A stretch of 35,352 bases of DNA from Deltaproteobacteria bacterium (GTDB taxonomy: Bacteria > Myxococcota_A > Polyangia > JAAYKL01), in NCBI GenBank assembly GCA_030591725.1, contig JAUVAN010000006.1, positions 1-35,352 on the forward strand, given 5' to 3'. A model generated the notes under the pieces. The model had not been told where the DNA came from. It saw only the letters and a program-made list of their open reading frames with translations, and made no database searches. This document shows, piece by piece, positions 28,305 to 35,352 of this stretch; the stretch's first letter is position 1, and each line of letters opens with the position of its first letter. The position numbers and the translations under genes are program-made.

Positions 28305-29204
28305 CTAATCAATTCGAACAAACGCGGCCTCGACGATGGCCTTGGCCTGTTCGCCCGTGTAGTAGCTCAAGTAATGTTCGCCAAGGCTGATGAAGCTGTC
28401 GCTGGCAGCCTTGGAGTCCATTGTGTACGAAAAAGTAACCGCCTCGACCGGTGTCTGTCCCCCGCCGGGAGCCTCCACCATGATGTTGGGGTCAAACGTG
28501 TATGTGCAGCCCTGCATGGTGCCCTCTGAGGTGTTGGTGGTACCGTTGAGGGTGATGGTGTACGAGTAGGTGCCCTCACAGGTGTCCGCGCCGCTGATCT
28601 GATATTCGTATACTTCGTCACGTTGCTCCACCACGTTGGCCGTGGCATCCGCACCTTCGGAGAGAACCAGATGAGCCTCGCGCCTGTACACGGCGTTGCC
28701 CATGTTTTTGAGGAGGGTGTATCCGTCCCTGCTCGTGCCTTCAGGGCTTTGCATGTATATGGAGCCATTGTGAAAATCCGGGCCGAAGAAGAGCAGATCC
28801 CTGGCCTCGTCATACAACAACATGGTCTCCTGCGTGAACGTAAAGAAGTTGCCGTCCAGATCGCCGAGCGCCGTTACCTCGGACGTCATGTCCAGCCAGT
28901 CGCCCTCGACGGTTATGACGCCGTTGCTGTCAACAGAGTATAGACCCTGCCTGCTCGCCATCGGAGCGAGGGGGGTTTCTTCTTCGTTGTCGGTGTGCTG
29001 GTACAGCAAAAGGAAGGTGCCGTCCTTTTCGAAGGTGAGCGTCCATGTGTCTTTCCGAACGTTGTTGACCACCTGCAGGGTCTTCACTCGCAACCACGTT
29101 CCGATCAGATCCCCTGCGTTGCCACCGCCTTCGTCATCGCATCCCGTGTTGAGACTGCATCCGAGCAAGACAATGAGTGCAAGAGAAATGGGCCATGTTC
29201 TCAT
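28305..29204 (-). CDS. Secreted lipoprotein with lipocalin-like region
   Basis: Start moved to MRTWPISLALIVLLGCSLNTGC (29204); LIGTWLRVKTL...TWTLTFEKDGTFLLLYQ. Confidence 0.68.
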   Translation of the reverse strand: MRTWPISLALIVLLGCSLNTGCDDEGGGNAGDLIGTWLRVKTLQVVNNVRKDTWTLTFEKDGTFLLLYQHTDNEEETPLAPMASRQGLYSVDSNGVITVEGDWLDMTSEVTALGDLDGNFFTFTQETMLLYDEARDLLFFGPDFHNGSIYMQSPEGTSRDGYTLLKNMGNAVYRREAHLVLSEGADATANVVEQRDEVYEYQISGADTCEGTYSYTITLNGTTNTSEGTMQGCTYTFDPNIMVEAPGGGQTPVEAVTFSYTMDSKAASDSFISLGEHYLSYYTGEQAKAIVEAAFVRID

Positions 29205-29325
29205 TGGACTCCTCCGTAACGTACATTTCCGGCTCGCGGCAGCCGGGTTCAATCCAGACGGCAGTTTATCTTGTCGTAACCCGTGACTCAAGCCCCCATC
29301 TGAAATTCAAGCAATGTCGATCTTG

Positions 29326-30213
29326 TCATTGTTTCTCATGGCGCCTGTCCGGACGGTCGAATCGCTTGTGAAGCCACATCCAGCTGGAGGGGAGATCCCT
29401 GACCCACTTCTCCAGAACATCATTGATCTCGGCCGTCACCCGGGCCACCTGATCGTTTTCGGAGAGACCGTCCGGCACCTTGATTTCCCTTTCGACAAAC
29501 AGGTCGTGGTCGCCGTCTTCACTGCGCTCGATCCGCACCGGAAGCAGGGCAGCGCCGGTTCTCGATGCCAGCTTCGCCGGGGCGGTCGAGGTCCAGACGT
29601 CCTGTCCGAGGAAGGGGGAGATGATCCCGCCCTCCGATGGGCCCGTGCGCTGGTCGACCACCAGCCCAAGCACGTTGCCGGAACGGAGCCATTTCAGGAT
29701 TGACCGGGCCGAGCCGACGTCCGGAAAGATGGTCAGTCCGCTGGATTGTCGTGTCTCCATCCAGAAACGGTTGCTGCCCCTGGAGTGAAGATCCCTCGAT
29801 ACGATCGCCAGCCGGACGCCGCGCAGCGCCTGGGAGCAGGCAAGGAGGTCGAAGTTGCCGAAATGTCCGGTCACAACGATAATTCCTCGGCCCCGAGCCA
29901 GGGCCTCTTCGTATCGCTCCAGGCCGTGGTTGCGAACTTTTTCAAGTATGTCCTCGCCGCTCATCGACCGCATCCTGAACAGCTCGATGCCCGAGATCCC
30001 CATGTTTCGATAGACGGCACGGGAGATCCGGTAGTGTTCGGTCGCGCGATGGGGCAGGGCCAGGGCGAGGTTGCGCCGAACCTGGCCTCTTCGGATCCTC
30101 AGCAGATGGAACCAGACGAGCCCGAGAAAGGCGCCAAATGACTGCGCTCCCTTCCATGAAAGAAGGGAAATGAGGCGGGCGACACCCCTGAGTAACCAAG
30201 TCGACATGATCAA
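29326..30213 (-). CDS. Lipid A biosynthesis lauroyl/myristoyl acyltransferase family (LpxL/HtrB-like)
   Basis: TGHFGNFDLLACSQALRG (Hx4D), single N-terminal hydrophobic segment, RIERSEDGDHDLFVEREI, C-terminal WVRDLPSSWMWLHKRF. Confidence 0.93.
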   Translation of the reverse strand: MIMSTWLLRGVARLISLLSWKGAQSFGAFLGLVWFHLLRIRRGQVRRNLALALPHRATEHYRISRAVYRNMGISGIELFRMRSMSGEDILEKVRNHGLERYEEALARGRGIIVVTGHFGNFDLLACSQALRGVRLAIVSRDLHSRGSNRFWMETRQSSGLTIFPDVGSARSILKWLRSGNVLGLVVDQRTGPSEGGIISPFLGQDVWTSTAPAKLASRTGAALLPVRIERSEDGDHDLFVEREIKVPDGLSENDQVARVTAEINDVLEKWVRDLPSSWMWLHKRFDRPDRRHEKQ

Positions 30214-30267
30214 CGTCCCTTGCTATTCTCGACTGCGAATAGTGTCTTTTGAAACGGACGTTCGGGC

Positions 30268-30813
30268 ATGTGTAATGCTCTCAAAATCTTATTCGTCTTC
30301 GTGGCGCTCATGGCGCTCGGTGTCATCGGGTGCGGTCCGTCGTATCAATCGACTTACCCATCATACGAGGCGATCGTGGCCCAGTACGTCCCGGACGGCG
30401 AGTATCAGGGAGAACGTCTGGACGTGGCTCTCGCCCCGGATTGCGACTATCGCAACTGCGGCTGTCCCCGCATGTGGTACAACGATCACTGGGTCTATTA
30501 CTGCCACGGTTGCTGGGTCTACTGGTCTCACGGATATTGGTATCATTACCCCTATTTCTACGTGTATTACCGGGATGGTGGCTACTACGCGTATACCGGG
30601 TCGGTCAAGCACATCACCCAGGGGGGCATCGCATCGCAGACGAGCGATCCTCCGGTACACTACGGGGCGCCTCCGTCCGATTCCAGCGGAAGCGTGCGGT
30701 ATACAAAGAGTCGAAGCTCGTCGGATTCAGATTCTTCGAGCAGGTCGAGTTCATCGTCTCGTTCCAGTTCGAGTTCGTCATCCCGTTCCTCCGAAAAGAA
30801 AAAAAAGCGCTGA
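30268..30813 (+). CDS. Hypothetical lipoprotein with Tyr/Trp/His-rich region and Ser/Arg-rich C-terminus
   Basis: MCNALKILFVFVALMALGVIGC lipobox; CPRMWYNDHWVYYCHGCWVYWSHGYWYHYPYFYVYYRDGGYYAYTG; SRSSSDSDSSSRSSSSSRSSSSSSSRSSEKKKKR. Confidence 0.7.
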   Translation: MCNALKILFVFVALMALGVIGCGPSYQSTYPSYEAIVAQYVPDGEYQGERLDVALAPDCDYRNCGCPRMWYNDHWVYYCHGCWVYWSHGYWYHYPYFYVYYRDGGYYAYTGSVKHITQGGIASQTSDPPVHYGAPPSDSSGSVRYTKSRSSSDSDSSSRSSSSSRSSSSSSSRSSEKKKKR

Positions 30814-30825
30814 GGGAGAAAATCC

Positions 30826-32112
30826 ATGGCAAATCTGAGAAAGAGCTACAAGACCATCGTTCCCGATCATTTTCCGGATGAGATGACCGTCTCTTTCGGT
30901 GAGCAACGGCTCGTGTATCGCAAGCGAACGTGGAAAATCGAGGAGGACGGGCAGGAGGTCGAGCGAGGTCTGCGCTACGGAGAGAACCCCGGTCAGGAGT
31001 CTGCCCTCTACGAACTTGTAAACGGCAATCTGATCCTGGGCGAGTGCGGCTTCATCGATCCGCAGCGCGGGCTGGTATCCGCCCTCGACGAATCGATGCT
31101 GGTCCAGTTCGGAAAGCACCCCGGGAAGATAAACCTCACGGATATCGACGCAGCCCTCAACCTGCTCAAGTACCTCATGGATCGCCCCTGTGCGGCGGTA
31201 ATGAAACACAACAATCCCTGTGGCGCGGCTCGCGGGGACAGTGCCTCAGAAGCGGTGCAAAGGGCTTTCATGGCCGATCGTCTGGCCGCCATGGGCGGAT
31301 GCGTCGCCGTCAATCGCCCCATCGACAAGGCTGCGGCAGAGTTCCTGGCAGGTAATTTTGTAGAAGTGGTCGTGGCGCCCGCGTACGAGGACGGCGCCGT
31401 CGAACTGCTCGCGGGAAACAAGAACCTGCGCATCGTCGAGATCCCCGGTATCGACAAGCTCGGAGATTACAAGGATGCGCGTTTTCTGGACTTCAAATCA
31501 CTGATCGACGGCGGAATCATCGTGCAGCAATCGCCGGTGAGCAAGATAGTATCGTCCGATGATTTCCTGCCCGCGCAGACATCCAGCAAGAAGAACCCCG
31601 TGGCCTGCGAGCGGAAGCCCACGCCCAGGGAGTACGACGACCTCATCTTTGGATGGAATCTGGAGTTGGGAGTCACCTCAAACTCGGTGCTGTTTGTAAA
31701 AGACGGCGTCACGGTCGCCATCGGCACGGGCGAGCAGGACAGGGTGGGTTGCGCGGAGATCGCCGTCGCCAAGGCGTACACCAAGCACGCAGATCGAATC
31801 TGCTTCGAGCGGTACGGTGTTCCGTACAACGTTTTCACGCTGGAGATGGAGCGAGGCGAGCGGGAGGTCGCCGACAGGGAGGCAATCGATGCGCAGACCG
31901 CGGAGGTCAACGGTGGGTTGCTGGGCTCGAGCATGATCTCGGATGGCTTTTTTCCCTTCCGCGACGGGGTCGATGTGGGGATTCGACAGGGGATAACCGC
32001 CATTGCGCAGCCCGGAGGCTCCATCCGCGACAAGGAGGTCATCGCGGCGTGCAACGAGGCGGATCCGCAGGTGGCCATGGTGTTCACCGGCCAGCGCGCC
32101 TTCAAGCATTAG
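30826..32112 (+). CDS. purH: Phosphoribosylaminoimidazolecarboxamide formyltransferase (AICARFT), stand-alone
   Basis: [58 protein letters not shown]-terminal MGS/IMP cyclohydrolase domain absent. Confidence 0.93.
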   Translation: MANLRKSYKTIVPDHFPDEMTVSFGEQRLVYRKRTWKIEEDGQEVERGLRYGENPGQESALYELVNGNLILGECGFIDPQRGLVSALDESMLVQFGKHPGKINLTDIDAALNLLKYLMDRPCAAVMKHNNPCGAARGDSASEAVQRAFMADRLAAMGGCVAVNRPIDKAAAEFLAGNFVEVVVAPAYEDGAVELLAGNKNLRIVEIPGIDKLGDYKDARFLDFKSLIDGGIIVQQSPVSKIVSSDDFLPAQTSSKKNPVACERKPTPREYDDLIFGWNLELGVTSNSVLFVKDGVTVAIGTGEQDRVGCAEIAVAKAYTKHADRICFERYGVPYNVFTLEMERGEREVADREAIDAQTAEVNGGLLGSSMISDGFFPFRDGVDVGIRQGITAIAQPGGSIRDKEVIAACNEADPQVAMVFTGQRAFKH

Positions 32113-32122
32113 AATCAACCCC

Positions 32123-32878
32123 ATGATTCAAATGTACAAATCGAAGCTCCTGGACGCTGCGGGGTTTGAAAAACACGGGTTCACGAAGCGGGCAGGGGGC
32201 GTGAGCGAGGGGCCCTTCGAGTCGCTCAACCTGGCTCACGACGTGGGAGACGATCCCGAGAAGGTGGCGCAAAACCTGCGGCTCTTCAAAGAAAATGTCG
32301 GGGTCGACATGCCGCTTGCCAGGGTGAAGCAGGTTCACGGGGTGGATGCGATCGACGGGGGCGAGATCGCGCAGGAAGACTGGACGGTCCCCCCATCGGT
32401 GGAGGGCGACGCAATCGTGACTCCAAAGAACTCGACAGTCGTCGCGATCCAGACGGCCGACTGCGCGGCGGTGTTGCTGGCGGATCCGGAGACGGGCGCG
32501 GTCGCGGCCATTCACGCGGGCTGGCGGGGAGCAGCAAAGGGAGTGGCGCGAAACGCCGTGCGGAAGATGAGCGAGCTCGGTGCGAGCCCCGGGTCCATTC
32601 TGGCGGCCGTCGGGCCGTGCATCTGCCTCATGTGCTACGAGGTGGGCGACGACGTTGCGCGGCTCATGCCCGAGTCGTGCGATCCGGTAAAGGGAAAGCC
32701 GGGCAAGTTCCAGCTGGATCTCTCCTTCGCGGTGGAGGTCTCCCTCATCGGCGCCGGGCTCACCACACCCAACATCGAGCGACTCGACGCGTGCAACAGC
32801 TGCTTTTCCGGGGAACTCTTCTCATACCGAAGGGACGGGGGAACCTGCGGGAGAGGATTGGGGTTCATCGTTTCTTGA
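32123..32878 (+). CDS. pgeF: Peptidoglycan editing factor PgeF / laccase-domain (YfiH) protein
   Basis: VKQVHGVDAIDGG, AIQTADCAAVLLADP, AAIHAGWRGAAKGVA, CNSCFSGELFSYRRDGGTCGRGLGFI. Start at ATG 32123. Confidence 0.93.
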   Translation: MIQMYKSKLLDAAGFEKHGFTKRAGGVSEGPFESLNLAHDVGDDPEKVAQNLRLFKENVGVDMPLARVKQVHGVDAIDGGEIAQEDWTVPPSVEGDAIVTPKNSTVVAIQTADCAAVLLADPETGAVAAIHAGWRGAAKGVARNAVRKMSELGASPGSILAAVGPCICLMCYEVGDDVARLMPESCDPVKGKPGKFQLDLSFAVEVSLIGAGLTTPNIERLDACNSCFSGELFSYRRDGGTCGRGLGFIVS

Positions 32879-32884
32879 TAAGGT

Positions 32885-33553
32885 CTACTCCTCCAGGGCG
32901 TCTTCCACCTCCGAGATAATCTGTGTGCCGGTCAGGTTTGTTGTGAAGTCCTCGAGAAGGATATTTCCGTATCGGTCCACGAGCACGGTGAACGGTGTGC
33001 CCAGGTAGCCGTCGGAGGTGTAGTTCTGCAAGATCTCCGGAGGGTTGCCTTCAGTGCCCGCCGAATAGCCGTAGAATGGGTCCACCTCGCCGTGATCGTC
33101 CTCGAGATAGGTCAGACCCGAAGCAAAGGTATTTGTATAGAAACCCTCGAACACAGTGTGGAGCCAGAGATGAACAAAGTCGGGTTCGTCACCTACGGAC
33201 TCGATTACTGCCTGGTGCGTCGGAACTCCAACGCTTGAGCAGCCTGGTCACCACTTTTGAAAGAAGTTGAGGAGCAAGACCTTGCCCGCGAATGTCTCCA
33301 CCGTTGGAGTTTCTGCCTCGTCGGGTACGTTGGCCCATTCGAACCAGTCTATTTCGAAGGGCATTGTGTAGGCATCGACCCAGGTGTCAGTGTCGGTATC
33401 CGTGTCAGTATCTGTGTCCGTATCGGTGTCTCCGTCGGTGCCGGCGTCGACTTCGTCGCTGTCGCTTTCTTTCTGACAGGCGCCGGTGATCAAAAGGGCG
33501 CCGAGCAAGAGCAGCGACGTGATACAAGTTGTGAGTCTGAAGTTTCTATTCAT
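32885..33553 (-). CDS. Candidate selenoprotein: secreted thioredoxin-fold lipoprotein with U-P-G-C redox motif (TGA at 33248-33250 read as Sec)
   Basis: ORFs 33248-33610 and 32885-33154 are in the same frame, separated only by one TGA: ...VLLLNFFQKW[TGA]PGCSSVGVPTHQAVIESVGDEPDFVHLW...GYLGTPFTVLVDRYGNILL.... The TGA occupies the first Cys of WCxxC, and a cis-Pro motif (GTPF) lies downstream. LLITGAC lipobox and DT tether; start MNRNF at 33553 (MDMNRNF at 33559 is the alternative). Confidence 0.85.
33208..33250 (-). promoter_or_regulatory. Candidate bacterial SECIS element immediately 3' of the in-frame UGA
   Basis: RNA: UGA-CCAGG-CUGC-UCAA-GCGUU-GGAGUUCC-GACGC-ACCAG-GCAG. GCGUU/GACGC stem (extendable by two G-C pairs to loop AGUU) plus CUGC/GCAG lower stem; GG begins 19 nt after UGA. 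Confidence 0.75.
33381..33450. repeat. Asp-Thr-encoding repeat tract in the candidate selenoprotein gene
   Basis: ccaggtgtcagtgtcggtatccgtgtcagtatctgtgtccgtatcggtgtctccgtcggtgcc, read as DGDTDTDTDTDTDTDTDTW on minus. Confidence 0.8.
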
Positions 33554-33581
33554 ATCCATTTCCTTTTTTACACAGACCTGC

Positions 33582-34751
33582 CTATTCGGGTATCGCCACT
33601 TCCGTCTCACAACCGAATTTAATGACTATCTTTGCGTCCGGATCGAGCTGAATCCAGTCGCATGTCTGCGGGCAGACGTAGATCATCGTGGGGTTCGAAG
33701 GATCGTCGTAGTACCAGCCGTGGGTAACGGAAGAGCAGTCGCCGGGCGACGCCACGTAGCCGATGGGGTGGGTCACAGAGCTACCGTCAATGTAGTCCAC
33801 GTTTACCATGTTGGAGACGAAGACCTCGCCGATGGGCGGATCGGGGATGACCCACTCACAGACCAGGGAAACGTCGGTGGCGACCGTGGCCACCTGGTTA
33901 AAAACCGGTCCGAAGTTCTGGAGGCAGAGATCTCCCCATATCCCTCCGGTCTGGGTGACGAGCTCTTCGTAGACGACGCCGTGACCGGCGGCGATGCAGA
34001 TTCCAAATCCCAACACCAACATGCAGCACTGATGCGCGGCCGGGTTCAGGACGCATACCGGCGTCATGTCGTCTACCGGCGCAGTGATGGCGTGAAAGAT
34101 GAATTCGTTGATGCCGAGGCCGGCCAGCTGACCGGTGAACCACGCGGCGGTGTCGGATGAGTTGTCGTCAGAGATGACGATGAAGTGCCTGTGTGAGCCG
34201 ACGCGGAGCATGGATTGCCACTGCGTATAGGTGTTGACGATCTGGGAAAGAGCGTCCGTGCTGCTTACGGATTGAGCGACGTGGAGGTAGTTGGGCAGAT
34301 TGGTGTCGTTGGGACAGGTGCCGTTTCCAAGGGGGGCAGCGATGCAAATTCCTTCATCCGCGTCCTGATCGGTGTCAGCGGAAATGAGCACGATGTGGGC
34401 ATCCACTCCGCTCGAGGTGATCTGGGTTGAGAAGGAGTTCAGGTTTGTCTGGGCGAACCCGGATTCCGCCGTCATGCTCCCGGAGTTGTCCACGACAATT
34501 ATGATGTCCACGGGTTCGAGGACATTGTCGGCTTCGGTTTCTATCTCGGCGCACTCCGAATCGGTATCTCCGTCGGTATCTCCGTCGGTATCTCCGTCGG
34601 AATCGGAGTCGGAGTCGGAATCCGAATCGCCATCAGTATCGGCATCGGTATCGGTGTCCGGTGATCCATCACCGATGCCTACTTCACTCTTGGACTCACA
34701 ACTCGCGACGAACAACGCGACCAGGAGGGCAAAAAAAAGTGTCTTGAACAT
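33582..34751 (-). CDS. VWA-domain secreted Cys-rich lipoprotein (paralogue B)
   Basis: MFKTLFFALLVALFVASC lipobox; DTDTDADTDGDSDSDSDSDSDGDTDGDTDGDTD tether; MIDAS motif VDIIIVVDNSGSM; C-terminal CSSVTHGWYYDDPSNPTMIYVCPQTCDW shared with 16071-17162. Confidence 0.87.
   Translation of the reverse strand: MFKTLFFALLVALFVASCESKSEVGIGDGSPDTDTDADTDGDSDSDSDSDSDGDTDGDTDGDTDSECAEIETEADNVLEPVDIIIVVDNSGSMTAESGFAQTNLNSFSTQITSSGVDAHIVLISADTDQDADEGICIAAPLGNGTCPNDTNLPNYLHVAQSVSSTDALSQIVNTYTQWQSMLRVGSHRHFIVISDDNSSDTAAWFTGQLAGLGINEFIFHAITAPVDDMTPVCVLNPAAHQCCMLVLGFGICIAAGHGVVYEELVTQTGGIWGDLCLQNFGPVFNQVATVATDVSLVCEWVIPDPPIGEVFVSNMVNVDYIDGSSVTHPIGYVASPGDCSSVTHGWYYDDPSNPTMIYVCPQTCDWIQLDPDAKIVIKFGCETEVAIPE
34556..34660. 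repeat. 12-nt (TCCGTCGGTATC x about 3) and hexamer repeat tract encoding DGDT/DSDS tether
   Basis: cggtatctccgtcggtatctccgtcggtatctccgtcggaatcggagtcggagtcggaatccgaatcg. Confidence 0.85.
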
Positions 34752-34930
34752 AATGTTCTGCTCCTTGAATGATTGTCGTGTTCTATTATTTTAGCACATC
34801 TACCTTAGTCACGAACTCACGCGGTAATTACGAAACATTCTGATGTACTCTTTTTGCGTTTGTCATTTCTTGAACAACCTTTCCCACCAAGCTGATATAA
34901 GATGTAGTCATCGACAAAGGGGAGGTGTGC

Positions 34931-35352
34931 ATGCCTTTTTACAAGACGGAAATGTGTGTTCGGACTGCGGTGCTCGCGGCGTTTGCGTTCGCGGCGCTTG
35001 TGGGCGGATGCAGCGATGAAAAGACTTACAATCCGACATGCGAGGACGTGGGCGGCGATACGTCCGTGAGCAAGCCCGAGTTCCTCATGAACCTGTCCAT
35101 CGGCAACACGGGCTGGTTCTCGAGCCCGGCGGTTTACGACCTGGACAACGACGGCACCAAGGAGATCATCGCGCCCTTCTACGATGTGGGGGTGTGGGAC
35201 ACCTCGGGAAACCTTCTCTTCACGATTCCGCACGACGATCAGCATATGGGAAGGGTCTACGCGCCCTCGGTGATCGCGGACCTGGACGGAGACGGCATAG
35301 TGGAGCTGGTGGTCGCCGCAGGGGAGGGGAGCGTCGCCGCGTACGAGTGGGA
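34931..35352 (+). CDS. FG-GAP/VCBS-repeat secreted lipoprotein (5' part; runs off the window)
   Basis: ggggaggtgtgcATG start; own translation MPFYKTEMCVRTAVLAAFAFAALVGGCSDEKTYNPTCEDVGG...VYDLDNDGTKEIIAPFYDVGVWD...VIADLDGDGIVELVVAAGEGSVAAYEW. Missing from the ORF track because no stop lies in the window. Confidence 0.85.
   Translation, partial: MPFYKTEMCVRTAVLAAFAFAALVGGCSDEKTYNPTCEDVGGDTSVSKPEFLMNLSIGNTGWFSSPAVYDLDNDGTKEIIAPFYDVGVWDTSGNLLFTIPHDDQHMGRVYAPSVIADLDGDGIVELVVAAGEGSVAAYEW

Noticed and set aside
32885-33610. Treating the split thioredoxin ORFs as a pseudogene or sequencing frameshift
   Set aside because: There is no frameshift. The only interruption is one TGA exactly at the catalytic Cys position, with a SECIS-like hairpin downstream. 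A nonsense mutation remains possible but is less parsimonious.

Overview
The window is a GC-rich bacterial chromosome segment. Gene content and the many Asp/Thr-linker lipoproteins suggest a deltaproteobacterial or Myxococcota-like lineage (inference). I see no tRNA, rRNA, CRISPR array, transposase or integrase. Core blocks are: a minus-strand cluster of a PpiD/SurA-type peptidyl-prolyl isomerase, an M16 peptidase and rsmA/ksgA; a plus-strand elongasome operon mreB-mreC-mreD-mrdA(PBP2)-rodA; a PilT-like ATPase; a Nif3-like protein; an LpxL-type acyltransferase; a single-domain AICAR transformylase; and a PgeF/laccase-domain protein. Between them are many secreted lipoproteins. Several of these carry repetitive Asp-Thr-Asp or Gly-Ser-Asp-Gly tethers just after the lipobox Cys, and two are paralogous von Willebrand A (VWA) proteins. 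The strongest find is at 32885-33553 (minus). Two ORFs called separately are one in-frame 669-nt gene for a thioredoxin-fold lipoprotein. The only interruption is a TGA at the first catalytic Cys position (W-[TGA]-P-G-C), followed by a SECIS-like hairpin at bacterial spacing. This is a probable missed selenoprotein, directly downstream of a Cys-rich VWA lipoprotein gene. Second is a near-perfect 28-bp direct repeat flanking a ~1.03-kb lipoprotein segment between rodA and a flavin oxidoreductase. It reads as an insertion scar, and the pre-insertion state can be reconstructed. Other points include an M29-like protein that seems to have lost its metal ligands and a bacterial steroid 5-alpha-reductase homologue.
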